40,485 bases of DNA from Candidatus Bathyarchaeota archaeon (GCA_020352535.1 CP070679.1:485431-525915); one strand, 5' to 3'. Counted from the stretch's first letter, positions 1 through 9,560 are shown. Translations and numbers: made by a program. The notes: generated by a model not told the origin, from the letters alone.

Positions 1-204
1 GTCATTCGACTGGCTGAAGAATGGAGCTACCCCGTCATTCAGGACCTCTGTAAGCCTCTCCTACAGAGCCACCCATCAGCATTAGATTCTAGCGCTCTCC
101 CGAAGGTCGAGATAGTAACATCCAGCAATCGTGAACAGTTGACGGAGGAGAGCATAGCTTTCAGAAAGCTGGTCAGAGGCAAGTCTATAGGAGAACTAGG
201 CTAG
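1..204 (+). CDS. 3' end of an unidentified gene (partial)
   Basis: Frame 1 is open from the first base to a TAG at 202-204 and gives the last 67 residues of a protein, ending KLVRGKSIGELG. The stretch is mixed charged/hydrophobic with a single Cys and no recognisable motif. It ends 13 nt before the ftr start, on the same strand, so it is probably co-transcribed with ftr. A role in tetrahydromethanopterin C1 metabolism is possible from context only; I do not recognise the family. Confidence 0.6.
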   Translation, partial: VIRLAEEWSYPVIQDLCKPLLQSHPSALDSSALPKVEIVTSSNREQLTEESIAFRKLVRGKSIGELG

Positions 205-217
205 TTGAGGTGAAGTC

Positions 218-1123
218 ATGCTGGCTAAGGTTGAAGACACATATGCAGAAGCCTTTGAGGGATTATACTCCAGAATCATAATCACTGCAGATGATGAAAA
301 GACCCTGCGAAGAGCAGTCGAAGACGTTACAGCAACCCCTTCACTCGTCATAGGTAGAATCGAAGGGGGAACCGAGCAATGGCTAAACGATAAGGCGACT
401 CCAGATGGACGTCCTGGCGCCGTTGTGCAGCTTTGGGGAGGAATCGACAGGAGAAAACCTCTAACTACGTCTGCTGAACGATTTGAGGTTGAGCTGTCAT
501 ACCGCATACGTCAAGACGTATTGGTGAAACCATTTACTGCAATATTTGACGCGCTTCTTAATCCTGCGGGAAAAATCGACACTATGAAGCGGATTGGTCA
601 CTGCGGAGATGGTTTTGAATGGGAGGAGACGCGTCATGGACGTAACATGATTATTGTACCTCTTATGGTACCTGACTTCCAAATAGAACGGTACCTTGGG
701 TATGCTCGTGGTGTAATGGGTGGCAACTTCTGGTACTTATGTAAAACTAAGACGGCGGTAACCAACGCTGGGGAAAGCGCGCTGAGAGCTATTGGAGAAG
801 TGGCAGGAGCTATCACCCCGTTTCATGTCTGCTCCGCGGGATCAAAACCTGAAACAAAGTTTCCATGGATTGGCCCAACGACCAATCACCCTTATTGTCC
901 AACGCTGAGAGATGCGTTGGGACACCAATCGAAGGTGCAAGTGGGTACAAACTACATTCCAGAAATCGTAGTAAGCGGTACATCACTTGACGTGGTCAAA
1001 GAAGCGATGAAGGCGGGCATCCAAGCTGCTAGAAGTGTTAAGGATGTCCTGATGATATCTGCAGGTAACTATGGCGGGCAGCTAGGCCAGTACAAGATAT
1101 TTCTTCGGGAGCTGTTTCCTTGA
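218..1123 (+). CDS. ftr: formylmethanofuran--tetrahydromethanopterin N-formyltransferase
   Basis: Transfers the formyl group between formylmethanofuran and tetrahydromethanopterin, a cytosolic step of the archaeal methyl branch of Wood-Ljungdahl or methanogenic metabolism. The 301-residue protein has the usual length of the family (about 297). Recognisable blocks are VEDTYAEAF near the N-terminus, TPDGRPG around residue 61, the central [11 protein letters not shown] block, [12 protein letters not shown], and a C-terminal [20 protein letters not shown] that matches the methanogen enzymes closely. The ATG is preceded by GAGGTG about 7 nt upstream. Its TGA overlaps the TTG start of the sugar kinase that follows. 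No other C1 genes are in view, so direction (methanogenesis, acetogenesis or methyl oxidation) cannot be told from this window. Confidence 0.95.
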   Translation: MLAKVEDTYAEAFEGLYSRIIITADDEKTLRRAVEDVTATPSLVIGRIEGGTEQWLNDKATPDGRPGAVVQLWGGIDRRKPLTTSAERFEVELSYRIRQDVLVKPFTAIFDALLNPAGKIDTMKRIGHCGDGFEWEETRHGRNMIIVPLMVPDFQIERYLGYARGVMGGNFWYLCKTKTAVTNAGESALRAIGEVAGAITPFHVCSAGSKPETKFPWIGPTTNHPYCPTLRDALGHQSKVQVGTNYIPEIVVSGTSLDVVKEAMKAGIQAARSVKDVLMISAGNYGGQLGQYKIFLRELFP

Positions 1124-2079
1124 GGTTTGACGCCATCTGCTTCGGCGCCTTGAACGTTGATAGACTGTACCGAGTGAATCGAATAGCAGGAAGAGATGAA
1201 GAGAGTTTCATTACGAGTGTAGAGGAACATGCTGGAGGCTCCGCCGCTAACACTGCAGTAGGATTAGCTAGGCTTGGACTGAGAATAGGCTTCATTGGGA
1301 AGCTCTCTGATGACCCTGAAGGCACGTTTCTTCTCGATGACTTCAAGCGTCAAAACGTGGACACCGTGGGAACTGTAATTGCAGAGGAAGGTAGAACCGG
1401 TTTAGTCCTTGGCTATGTTGACTCAGCAGGTGACAGAGCACTCTACATTGCTCCTGGTGCGAATAACGCTTTAGAATTCAGCGACATCAATCTTGAGTAT
1501 GCGGGTACTGCTAAGCTTTTGCATCTGACATCTTTTGTTGGGGAGAAGCCGTTTGAAGCGCAGAAGAAGTTGGTGACGAAGCTTCACAATGTTAAGGTGA
1601 CTCTCGACCCTGGCGAGTTGTACGCTCGAAGGGGGTTAGCAGCTTTGTCACCACTGCTGAGGAGAAGTTCAGTAGTTCTGCCAAGTGAGAATGAAGTGAA
1701 ACTGCTAACTGGGCGAGAGTACGTTGAGGGGGCAAGAATCCTACTTGAAGAAGGAGCAGATATAGTGGCTGTCAAACTAGGCCGGAGAGGTTGCTACGTC
1801 GTTGATGAACACGAACATCACCTCGTGGAGTCGTTTAAGGTGAGCGCCATAGACACAACGGGTGCTGGCGACGCGTTTTGCGCCGGCTTCCTATACGGCC
1901 TGATAAACGGGAAAGACTTGTATGAGTGTGGAAGACTGGGGAATCTTGTTGCTTCTCGCTGTATCAGGGAAATTGGTGCCAGAGAAGGATTGCCACGAGC
2001 TTCCGATCTAGATGAAGCAGAAGCCCTAAATCAGCTTATCCATAAAGAGCCGAAGGTGCGATTGCATGAAACGAGATGA
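1120..2079 (+). CDS. PfkB-family carbohydrate/nucleoside kinase
   Basis: Cytosolic ATP-dependent kinase of the ribokinase (PfkB) superfamily, 319 residues. The first PfkB signature is seen as [15 protein letters not shown] (about residues 40-54) and the second as [13 protein letters not shown] (about 247-259), which carries the catalytic Asp and the anion-hole GAGD. The start is a TTG (1120-1122) whose last bases form part of the TGA of ftr, a TTGA coupling; no better start exists upstream. Its own end overlaps glnA by 14 nt. The substrate cannot be read from sequence; sugars, nucleosides and ADP-type substrates are all possible. The operon position between ftr and glnA suggests, but does not show, a link with C1 or nitrogen metabolism. 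Confidence 0.88.
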   Translation: MRFDAICFGALNVDRLYRVNRIAGRDEESFITSVEEHAGGSAANTAVGLARLGLRIGFIGKLSDDPEGTFLLDDFKRQNVDTVGTVIAEEGRTGLVLGYVDSAGDRALYIAPGANNALEFSDINLEYAGTAKLLHLTSFVGEKPFEAQKKLVTKLHNVKVTLDPGELYARRGLAALSPLLRRSSVVLPSENEVKLLTGREYVEGARILLEEGADIVAVKLGRRGCYVVDEHEHHLVESFKVSAIDTTGAGDAFCAGFLYGLINGKDLYECGRLGNLVASRCIREIGAREGLPRASDLDEAEALNQLIHKEPKVRLHETR

Positions 2080-3385
2080 ACTAGTCGAAAAAGTCCAACG
2101 AGAAAAGATTGAGTTCATTGACTTGATGTTCTCAGATTTGCTTGGTCAATTGAAGAGCGTAACAATCTCGCCAAGGGAACTGAAGGATTGTCTTGACAAC
2201 GGAAAATGGTTTGATGGCTCCTCTATTGAAGGGTTCACGAGGATACATGAAAGCGACATGATGCTGATTCCAGATCCTTCAACGTACGTTCTCCTCCCTT
2301 GGCCACGTGACCAAAAACGAGTTGCCCGAATAATCTGCGATGTTTACAATCCTAATAACGCTCCCTTTGCTGGTGATCCACGATACGTTCTCAAACGGAT
2401 TGAAGAAGAGGCTCGTGCGAAATCGTACTCCTACAATGTTGGACCCGAAATCGAATTCTTTCTATTTAGGTCACGAGAGGACCGAACCTATCATGACACC
2501 GCTGGATACTTCGACTTTTCTCCTAGGGATCTGGCAACTGACATACGAGCGATCATAACCTCAACCCTTGAGCAGCTTGGAATAAACGTCGAGATGTCTC
2601 ATCACGAGTGTGCCCCAAGCCAACATGAGATAGACATAGAGTATTCAGGTGCTCTGAAGTGTGCGGATAACGTTATGATCCTCAAGCAGGCTATCAAGAC
2701 AGTGGCAAGTGGCAGTGGTCTTAGCGCAACCTTCATGCCGAAACCTATCTTCGGGATAAACGGAAGCGGGATGCACACTCACCAATCACTCTTTGATAAG
2801 AGAGGTGTAAACCTCTTCTATGGTGAGAAGGATGGGTATAGGCTGTCACAGCTAGCCTATCACTTCATGGGCGGTCAACTGAAGCATATCAGAGAAATGG
2901 CTGCGATACTGTGTCCTACAGTGAACAGCTACAAACGCCTTGTACGGGGCTACGAGGCACCAGTGTACATTTGCTGGGGGCAGCGAAACCGATCAGCATT
3001 GATAAGAGTTCCACGATACAGTCGAGGGAGAGAAAAGTCAACCAGACTTGAGTTGAGGTGTCCTGACCCAAGCTGCAACCCTTACTTGGCCTTCGCTGTG
3101 ATGCTAGCTGCTGGTCTGGAAGGAATTGACCAGAAGATCACGCCGCCTAAGCCCGTGGAAGAAGATGTCTATAAATTTGACAATGGGAAACTCGCGAGGT
3201 TTTACATAAAAACTCTCCCCGCTAACTTAGGGGAAGCGATAGATGCGTTTGAAGCAAGCAGATTCATGAAAGAAACGTTAGGTGAACACGTCTTCAGCAA
3301 GTACCTTGACATTAAAAGGGCAGAATGGACTGACTATCAGAGTAGCGTTACTGACTGGGAGCTTAAAAGATATAGTAACTTGTAG
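2066..3385 (+). CDS. glnA: glutamine synthetase, type I
   Basis: Makes glutamine from glutamate, ammonia and ATP; soluble and normally dodecameric. The 439-residue length fits the short GSI form. Landmarks in order: beta-grasp N-terminal part with FSDLLGQLKSV, the signature WFDGSSIEGF (about 50-59), metal-binding GPEIEFFLF, HHECAPSQHEID, the ammonia/glutamate site NGSGMHTHQSLF, YEAPVYICWGQRNRSALIRVP and RLELRCPDPSCNPYLAFA. It begins inside the 3' end of the kinase gene (14-nt overlap), so translation is probably coupled. It converges on guaA across a 19-nt gap. A divergent GS-like ligase cannot be excluded, but the catalytic blocks look complete. Confidence 0.95.
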   Translation: MKRDELVEKVQREKIEFIDLMFSDLLGQLKSVTISPRELKDCLDNGKWFDGSSIEGFTRIHESDMMLIPDPSTYVLLPWPRDQKRVARIICDVYNPNNAPFAGDPRYVLKRIEEEARAKSYSYNVGPEIEFFLFRSREDRTYHDTAGYFDFSPRDLATDIRAIITSTLEQLGINVEMSHHECAPSQHEIDIEYSGALKCADNVMILKQAIKTVASGSGLSATFMPKPIFGINGSGMHTHQSLFDKRGVNLFYGEKDGYRLSQLAYHFMGGQLKHIREMAAILCPTVNSYKRLVRGYEAPVYICWGQRNRSALIRVPRYSRGREKSTRLELRCPDPSCNPYLAFAVMLAAGLEGIDQKITPPKPVEEDVYKFDNGKLARFYIKTLPANLGEAIDAFEASRFMKETLGEHVFSKYLDIKRAEWTDYQSSVTDWELKRYSNL

Positions 3386-3404
3386 CACATCAGCCGATTA
3401 CCTT

Positions 3405-4949
3405 CTACTCCCATTCTATTGTAGCTGGCGGTTTGTGCGTAATATCATATACAACTCGTGTGACCTCGGAAATCTCATTGGTAATCCTTGTTGCGATTTT
3501 CTCCAGGGTTTCATACGGGATTTTAGCGAAACTAGCGGTCATGGCCTCTTTGCTTTCCAGTGCCCTAACTACTATGGTATGGCCATAAGCTCTGGCATCA
3601 CCCTTGACTCCGGTGGTTTTCGAATCAATTAGCACGGCGAAGTATTGCCATAGGTTTTCACCTAATCCACTAGCCTCAATCTCTTCTCTGACAATCGCGT
3701 CTGCTTCTCTCACTACATCTATCTTTTCTTGCGTTATATCTCCAATTATTCTCACTGCCAGCCCTGGACCGGGGAAAGGTTGTCTCCTGACAAGCAGATC
3801 GGATAAATTTAGCTTCTCCGCCACTCTTCTCACCTCATCTTTGTATAGGTTCCTCAATGGCTCAACGATTCCCCGAAACTTGATTCTTGCTGGAATCCCA
3901 GCTACATTGTGATGGGTCTTAATCTTTGCGGAATGCTGGCCAAAACCTGATTCGATTATATCTGGATAGATGGTTCCCTGCATGAGATATTCTGCCCCAA
4001 CTCTCTCAGCCACTTCCTCGAAGACTCGGATGAACTCTTCGCCGATAATCTTTCTTTTTTGCTCAGGATCGGTTACTCCTTTCAGTCTCTGCAGGAATCT
4101 CCTCCTGGCATCAATTGGGATGAAGCTTAAATCGAATCTCTGGAAGAAGGATTGAATGAATTCAGGCTCCCCTTTTCGCATGAATCCATGATCAACAAAG
4201 ACCGCGGTAAGGCTTCGTCCAATTGCTTTCGACGCTAAGACTGTAGCTGTGCTAGAATCAATTCCACCGCTTAGACCGATGACACACTTCTTGCTCCCCA
4301 CGACCTGTCGCACCTCTTTGATGGCTTGGGCTGCAAAGTCTTCCATAACCCAATTCGGCACACAATGACAAATCCTGAAAAGGAAATTCTTCAGCGTCAA
4401 TGAGCCATTCTCTGTATGTATAACCTCGGGATGCCACTGTAAACCATAGATTGGTTTCTCTCGATGCTTGAACGCGGCTACCGGGCAGTTCTTGGTGTGT
4501 GCAAGTATCTGGAAGGGTCTAGGGAGCTCAAAGACTGTATCCCCATGGCTCATCCAAACCTTCTGAATCCCGGTCAAACCCTTCAGCAAATCATCTGGAC
4601 TATCCACCATTGCATAGCTTATACCATATTCCCTCTTCTTTGCAGCTTCTACTCTTCCACCATATAGGGAAGCAATCAGTTGGTGTCCATAGCATAAGCC
4701 TAGAGTCGGGATGTTCAAGTCAAATATCATTGGGTCACACTTGGGCGCATCTTCTTCGTAGATGCTGGACGGTCCGCCGGAAAGTATGATTCCTTTAATG
4801 TTGATGTGCTTCGTCAAGGCTTTGATGTGATTGGATGTGATGTTGTATGGGGTAATCTCCGAGTAGACTCGGTGTTCTCTGACTCTTCTTCCTATCAGGT
4901 GACAGTATTGTCCGCCAAAATCGAGAACGAGGATTGTGTCGGGTTTCAT
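3405..4949 (-). CDS. guaA: GMP synthase (glutamine-hydrolysing), single chain
   Basis: Converts XMP to GMP using ATP and the amide of glutamine. Domains: class I glutamine amidotransferase (about 1-195) with nucleophile Cys86 in GLCYGHQ and the His173/Glu175 pair in QWHPEV; ATP pyrophosphatase with P-loop SGGIDSS at 227-233; C-terminal dimerisation domain ending KPPATIEWE. At 514 residues it is the fused, bacterial-like architecture; many archaea encode the amidotransferase and synthetase as separate genes. The glutaminase N-terminus reads DFGGQYCHLI where DFGSQYTQLI is more usual. The ATG overlaps the TGA of purQ (ATGA), so guaA is the last gene of the purS-purL-purQ-guaA operon and joins IMP synthesis to the guanylate branch. 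Confidence 0.97.
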   Translation of the reverse strand: MKPDTILVLDFGGQYCHLIGRRVREHRVYSEITPYNITSNHIKALTKHINIKGIILSGGPSSIYEEDAPKCDPMIFDLNIPTLGLCYGHQLIASLYGGRVEAAKKREYGISYAMVDSPDDLLKGLTGIQKVWMSHGDTVFELPRPFQILAHTKNCPVAAFKHREKPIYGLQWHPEVIHTENGSLTLKNFLFRICHCVPNWVMEDFAAQAIKEVRQVVGSKKCVIGLSGGIDSSTATVLASKAIGRSLTAVFVDHGFMRKGEPEFIQSFFQRFDLSFIPIDARRRFLQRLKGVTDPEQKRKIIGEEFIRVFEEVAERVGAEYLMQGTIYPDIIESGFGQHSAKIKTHHNVAGIPARIKFRGIVEPLRNLYKDEVRRVAEKLNLSDLLVRRQPFPGPGLAVRIIGDITQEKIDVVREADAIVREEIEASGLGENLWQYFAVLIDSKTTGVKGDARAYGHTIVVRALESKEAMTASFAKIPYETLEKIATRITNEISEVTRVVYDITHKPPATIEWE

Positions 4950-5776
4950 CAGAGTCGCCCATTCTTCTCCTTCAAGTGTCTCACAACAGACTCAAAGAGT
5001 AGTCTTCCATCACCATAATCCATTGCATTTCCCAGTCTAGTCCAGTCTGGCAGTTGCCAGCTATAGTAGGCCCGTTCTGGATGAGGCATGAGTCCGAGAA
5101 CGTTTCCAGCTGGATTGCAGATTCCAGCGATGTCATGGAAGGCACCGTTTGGACTGGCTGGATGCCTGCCGTTTGCAGGATTGCCATCCTCATTACAATA
5201 TCGGAAGACTAGTTGATCGTTGTCGTGCAGTACCTGGAGGAAGCTGCTCTCATTCTCCTTTGTAACCATAAATCGACCTTCGGCATGGGCTACTGGCATT
5301 CTCAGCACCTTTTGCATAGGAATGCTCTTCGCGAAGATGCAGTTGCCTTGACTGGTATGTCGAACATAGACCCACCCGCAGTAGTACCCAATTGGTACAT
5401 TGGTTCCTAAAGCGCTTTCAGGCTGCTCACTGATTCCGGTGAAACCTGGAAGCAGACCAGCCTCTACTAAGACTTGAAAGCCATTACAGATTCCTAGAAT
5501 CGGTTTTCCTCCTTCAGCGTATTCCTTCAACTCTGGACCAAGTTTCGCCGAGATTTCCTTAGCCCAAATCGCTCCTGCTCTTACGTAGTCACCGTAGGAA
5601 AAGCCGCCTGGAACCACGAGGGCGCTGTAGCTTGGGAGATTCCTGCTTTCGACCATATCGTTCATGTGTACTGTCTCTGCCTTCACCCCGAGGTCAGTGA
5701 AGGCTCTGCATGTCTCAGCGTCGCAGTTTGTTCCACCAACCCTCAGTACGCAGACGCGGATTTCTGACCGTTTCAT
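4949..5776 (-). CDS. purQ: phosphoribosylformylglycinamidine synthase, glutaminase subunit PurQ
   Basis: Supplies ammonia to PurL for conversion of FGAR to FGAM in de novo purine synthesis. It is a class I amidotransferase with the N-terminal RVGGTNCDAET block, nucleophile Cys in GICNGFQVLVEAGLLPG, and the His/Glu pair in LMPHPERAYYSW. The start is set at the ATG at 5774-5776, which overlaps the TGA of purL (ATGA); a reading frame 8 codons longer exists but would run into purL. The resulting 275 residues exceed the 220-230 of the usual stand-alone PurQ, with extra sequence before the C-terminal PHPERA region. It should work in a PurLQS complex with the two upstream genes. Confidence 0.95.
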   Translation of the reverse strand: MKRSEIRVCVLRVGGTNCDAETCRAFTDLGVKAETVHMNDMVESRNLPSYSALVVPGGFSYGDYVRAGAIWAKEISAKLGPELKEYAEGGKPILGICNGFQVLVEAGLLPGFTGISEQPESALGTNVPIGYYCGWVYVRHTSQGNCIFAKSIPMQKVLRMPVAHAEGRFMVTKENESSFLQVLHDNDQLVFRYCNEDGNPANGRHPASPNGAFHDIAGICNPAGNVLGLMPHPERAYYSWQLPDWTRLGNAMDYGDGRLLFESVVRHLKEKNGRL

Positions 5777-8160
5777 GATTTTCTCCACAGATTTTTCCAT
5801 GCTTTTCGTAGCTTGACTAGGCTAACTTCAACTATTGTTGCGCCATTGAGTCCATGTATGGCAAGAGAGTTATCCTTCTCGACTCTTCCTATGAGCGTGC
5901 AGAGGTTCCTCTCCATCACACTTTCAAAGTCCGCTTTGTGTTTCTCTTCGACCTCTACTAGGAACCTGCTGTTTGATTCTGAGAAGAGAATCTGATCGTC
6001 TCTTTCAGCGCTCTTGGATTTCAGAACGCTTCTCAGGGAAAGGTCGATTCCAAGGTCTCCGCTGAGTGCCATTTCTGCTGCAGCGACGGCTAAGCCACCT
6101 TCTGAGAGATCGTGACAGGCTTTCACGTATCCAGCACTGATTGCTTCAGTCATGGATTTCAGTAATGCTCCCGCCTGTTCAATTCTGACCTTGGGAACCG
6201 TTTTTCCTACATAGCCCTTCAACCTGTAATACTCAGAGCCTCCTAGCTCGGGATAGGTTCGACCGGCTAAATAGAGAAGGTTCCCTGGCTCTTTTACATC
6301 CATGGAAACCGCTCTTCTTATGTCTTTGATTACTCCAACCGCGGTGATGAGCAGGGTCGGCGTCACAGGTCCTAAGGGTGACTCGTTGTAGAGGCTATCC
6401 TTTCCTGAGATGAATGGTGTTCCATACACTTTCGCGAAGTCATAGCAGGCCTTGCATGCTCTGAGTAATCCCCCGACTCTGTCAGCCTTCTCTGGACTCC
6501 CCCAAGTGAAGTTGTCAAGAAGCGCGATTCTCCCTCCACCAACGGAAACATTATTTCTAATGGCTTCGTCTATAGCAGAAGCAGCCATCCAGTAGGGGTC
6601 GATCTTACCGTAATTTGGGTTCATTCCGCAAGAGATGACAACGCCTCTCCAAGAGTCTGGTAGAGGCTTGATTATTGCTGCATCATTAGGTCCACCATGT
6701 TTTCCCTGTAGCGGTTTTAGCACAGTATTCCCTTTCACCTCATGGTCGTAAGTTCTTATGATGGGTTCCCTGCTCGCAATGTTTGGTGACGATAAGAGCT
6801 TCAGTAGTTCTTGGGTTAGGTCTGCGGGTTCAGTGACTGTTGGTTCCGAACGTTTAGGAGGCTTCCAGACTGCTTCTCGTATGGTCGTGGGTGGAGTATA
6901 CAAGAAGTCTAGGTCGAGCAAGGCGACTAGGTGACCTTGGTAATCCACTTTGAGCATGTGACCTGGAGTGAACTTGCCAATAGGTGTGGCTTCGACATCT
7001 TCGCGTTTGAAGATGGCTAGGGCTTTCTGCAGATCCTTCTCTTTGACGGATAGCAACATTCTTTCCTGTGACTCTGAGACATGAATCTCCCAAGGAGCTA
7101 CTCCTACGTGCTTGAGGGGCACATTGTCGAGATCGACGTGGATTCCGCAGTTGGACCGGTGGGCCATCTCACCTAGAGCACAGGAGAGACCCCCGCCACC
7201 TAGGTCAGTTATGGCTGAGCCAAGCTGTTGCCTTCTAACCTCGATGATTGCCCGTTTCACTTTTTCCTCTTCGATCGGATTGGCGATTTGGACTGCGGGT
7301 CTTGACACCTCTTCAGACTCCTTAGTCAACTCAGCGGAGGCAAAGGTGACTCCGTGGATTCCGTCTCTTCCTGTCCTTCCACCAGCCAAGATGGCGATGT
7401 CTCCTGGCTGCGTATTTCTGACAAATTCGTTCATAGGCAGGATGCCGAGGCATCCACAGTAGACCACCACGTTTCCTGTATAGCTTTGGTCGAAGTAGAT
7501 TGCTCCGTTGACGGTGGGGATTCCCATGTTATTTCCGTAATGTCCTATTCCAGCGACTACGCCTCTGAAAATATACTTGGGATGCTTTACTCCAGCAGGG
7601 AGGTCATTGTCGTAGTCTGATGGGCCAAAGCAGAGGACATCTGTGCAAGCGATTGGGTCAGCCCATACACCGAGGATGTCTCTGATGACGCCGCCTGTGC
7701 CAGTTGCTGCACCTCCGAACGGCTCGATTGCTGAAGGGTGGTTGTGGGTTTCTACCTTCATGGCGATTGCTTTTCCATCCTCAAAGTCTACTATGCCTGC
7801 GTTGTCTTCGAAGACTGAGAGACACCAAGGTAAAGCAAGTTCTTCTGTTGCTTTGGCAATGTATTCCTGGAACATGCCAGCTACGATTAGCTTACCATCT
7901 GGTGAGACTATCTCTCCTTTGAAGGTCTTGTGGAAACAATGTTCAGACCAAGTCTGCCCTATCGTCTGAAGCTCCACATCGGTTGGATTTCGGTTCTGTT
8001 TTGAAAAGTACCTCTGGATGCTCCTCATTTCAACGAGATTGAGACCTATCCCAAGCTCGTTGCTTATCTGAAGTAGCTGGCGATTCGTTGCGTCTCGCAG
8101 ATTTATGTCGGCAAGCTCGAAGGGCTTGTGGCGCTTACGGTATAGGTGTAACCCTATCAC
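5773..8160 (-). CDS. purL: phosphoribosylformylglycinamidine synthase, synthetase subunit PurL
   Basis: ATP-dependent FGAM synthetase subunit, the partner of PurQ and PurS. At 795 residues it is longer than a common small PurL (roughly 720-760). Visible blocks: QTWSEHCFHKTFKGEI with the catalytic-region His, VETHNHPSAIEPFGGAATGTGG, ILGVWADPIACTDVLCFG, DLGGGGLSCALGEMA, the second-half SGKDSLYNE, and CHDLSEGGLAVAAAEMA. Two repeated AIR-synthetase-like halves are therefore complete. The start is GTG (8158-8160), overlapping the TGA of purS (GTGA); the stop overlaps the purQ start. The long PurL and long PurQ probably evolved as a matched pair (inference). Confidence 0.95.
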   Translation of the reverse strand: MIGLHLYRKRHKPFELADINLRDATNRQLLQISNELGIGLNLVEMRSIQRYFSKQNRNPTDVELQTIGQTWSEHCFHKTFKGEIVSPDGKLIVAGMFQEYIAKATEELALPWCLSVFEDNAGIVDFEDGKAIAMKVETHNHPSAIEPFGGAATGTGGVIRDILGVWADPIACTDVLCFGPSDYDNDLPAGVKHPKYIFRGVVAGIGHYGNNMGIPTVNGAIYFDQSYTGNVVVYCGCLGILPMNEFVRNTQPGDIAILAGGRTGRDGIHGVTFASAELTKESEEVSRPAVQIANPIEEEKVKRAIIEVRRQQLGSAITDLGGGGLSCALGEMAHRSNCGIHVDLDNVPLKHVGVAPWEIHVSESQERMLLSVKEKDLQKALAIFKREDVEATPIGKFTPGHMLKVDYQGHLVALLDLDFLYTPPTTIREAVWKPPKRSEPTVTEPADLTQELLKLLSSPNIASREPIIRTYDHEVKGNTVLKPLQGKHGGPNDAAIIKPLPDSWRGVVISCGMNPNYGKIDPYWMAASAIDEAIRNNVSVGGGRIALLDNFTWGSPEKADRVGGLLRACKACYDFAKVYGTPFISGKDSLYNESPLGPVTPTLLITAVGVIKDIRRAVSMDVKEPGNLLYLAGRTYPELGGSEYYRLKGYVGKTVPKVRIEQAGALLKSMTEAISAGYVKACHDLSEGGLAVAAAEMALSGDLGIDLSLRSVLKSKSAERDDQILFSESNSRFLVEVEEKHKADFESVMERNLCTLIGRVEKDNSLAIHGLNGATIVEVSLVKLRKAWKNLWRKS

Positions 8161-8405
8161 ACCTCCTCGAGAGCGTAGCTGTAGTCGTCTTTGGTCGGGT
8201 TAGCCAAGAGTTTTCTGCACATCTCATCGGTGATTCTGCGAGCTTCGCTTCCGGAGTCTGCTGAGAGGTAGACTGTGTAGACTTTGCCTACATGGGTAGC
8301 TTTGACAGGGTATCCTAACTCTTGCAGGGATTTAGCAGCGGTTTCGCCTTCAGGATCCGAGTGTCCCTGCTTGAGGGAAACCTCAATTCTCACGCGGTAC
8401 ATCAT
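8157..8405 (-). CDS. purS: phosphoribosylformylglycinamidine synthase subunit PurS
   Basis: Small dimeric structural subunit that bridges PurL and PurQ. The 82 residues match the family in length and in the pattern YRVRIEVSLKQGHSDPEGETAAKSLQELG, with a following GKVYTVYL strand (described here in parts: N-terminal beta strand, SDPEGETA loop, helix, KVYTVYL strand). It is the first gene of the purS-purL-purQ-guaA operon. There is no clear Shine-Dalgarno; a TATA-like element lies about 30 nt before the ATG, so the message is probably leaderless. Two consecutive ATG codons open the frame; the first is used here. Confidence 0.93.
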   Translation of the reverse strand: MMYRVRIEVSLKQGHSDPEGETAAKSLQELGYPVKATHVGKVYTVYLSADSGSEARRITDEMCRKLLANPTKDDYSYALEEV

Positions 8406-8427
8406 AGAGTAGTATTAAACAATTAAA

Positions 8428-8435
8428 AATTTAAG
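8428..8435 (-). promoter_or_regulatory. probable TATA box for the purSLQ-guaA operon
   Basis: Minus-strand CTTAAATT begins 30 nt before the purS ATG, inside a very AT-rich 60-nt gap between purM and purS. The spacing fits an archaeal TATA box for a leaderless transcript starting at or near the ATG. A second AT-rich box closer to the purM stop (about 8451-8470) could also serve. Confidence 0.5.
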
Positions 8436-8465
8436 CTTTGCTTTAACGGAAATTTAAATAAAAGT

Positions 8466-9560
8466 TTAAATTCCCTCGTGTAGCGGAATCTTTTCTCCTT
8501 TGTACAATACGATGATTCTTCCGGTTTTTGTTACTTTTCCGATCTGGTCTGCCTTAGCCCCGTTATCTTCAAGGCAGCCAATCAAATCATCTCTCTCGGT
8601 CTTCCCCACGACCACTGCAAACCCCCATCCCATGTTGAAGGTTCTCAGCATCTCATCGTCCGAGATGACACCTCGCGTTTTTTTTGCTGTCTCTTGTATG
8701 AGATTAAAGATTGGTTGTGGTTTGAAGTTATCAAACTCAAATCCTATTCCCTTGGAGAACCGCATCAGCCGGTTAAACTTCAGATAAGCATCTCCAGTGA
8801 TGTGAACCAGCCCTTTCAGCTTATACTCCTTTGCAGCCTTCAAGATAGGCTTAACGTAAATCTTTGTGGGCTCCAAGACTTCAGTGATGAGTTCTCTTTC
8901 CAGCGTGTTCGGAATGTCATATGGCTCGTACCAACCTCCCCACCGTTTGAAAAGTACCTTTCTAGCCAACGATATTCCGTTACTATGGATCCCAGAGCTT
9001 CTCAAGCCTATTACGACATCTCCGGATTCGATGTTGGTTCCAAAGATTATGTCATCCTTAGACAGGTCACCAACGCAAGCGAAGGTCATGTCAAAGCCTT
9101 TCCCTTCGGTGATGCCCTGAATGATTTCTGCTACATCTCCTATCTCTCCGCTTGGCACTATACACTCAGCTTCTTGGGCACCACTCACTATGCCTTTCAT
9201 CCATTCACCTATCAGATGGGGGTCGGATACCTGAGCGTGGATGTTATCCACTAAGGCTAGCGGTTTCGCACCAGATCGGATGACATCGTTTACAGCCATT
9301 GCCACGCCGTCGATGCCTATCGTATCATATTTATCGGCTAGCTGCGCTAGAAGAACCTTGGTCCCGATTCCCTCTATCACGAAGTCGAAGTATCCACTGC
9401 TGACGGGAAAGATGTTGCCGTAGGGAAGCTGGATGATACTTCCATATCGTCCAAGCTTGTACGTTTGTTTCAGAGTTTGCAGAGCTGCTTTGGATTCTGC
9501 CCTCAACTTCCTATCCACGCCAGCCTCTGCATATGTAAACTCGTTTGACACAGGATACAC
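8466..9560 (-). CDS. purM: phosphoribosylformylglycinamidine cyclo-ligase (AIR synthetase)
   Basis: Closes the imidazole ring, FGAM plus ATP to AIR. The 364 residues carry the PurM pattern: TYAEAGVD at the N-terminus, GIGTKVLLAQLADKYDTIGID, MAVNDVIRSGAKPLALVDNI, IPSG-type loop as CIVPSGEIGD, GLRSSGIHSNGISLAR, LVHITGDAYLKFNRL (where GGG is more usual after TG) and NMGWGFAVVV. The frame opens with GTG (9558-9560) with no strong Shine-Dalgarno before it. It lies 29 nt after the purP stop on the same strand and 60 nt before purS, so it is probably the last gene of the PurP-PurP-purM unit. The replacement of the usual G-rich GGG motif by GDA is a mild oddity. Confidence 0.92.
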   Translation of the reverse strand: MYPVSNEFTYAEAGVDRKLRAESKAALQTLKQTYKLGRYGSIIQLPYGNIFPVSSGYFDFVIEGIGTKVLLAQLADKYDTIGIDGVAMAVNDVIRSGAKPLALVDNIHAQVSDPHLIGEWMKGIVSGAQEAECIVPSGEIGDVAEIIQGITEGKGFDMTFACVGDLSKDDIIFGTNIESGDVVIGLRSSGIHSNGISLARKVLFKRWGGWYEPYDIPNTLERELITEVLEPTKIYVKPILKAAKEYKLKGLVHITGDAYLKFNRLMRFSKGIGFEFDNFKPQPIFNLIQETAKKTRGVISDDEMLRTFNMGWGFAVVVGKTERDDLIGCLEDNGAKADQIGKVTKTGRIIVLYKGEKIPLHEGI

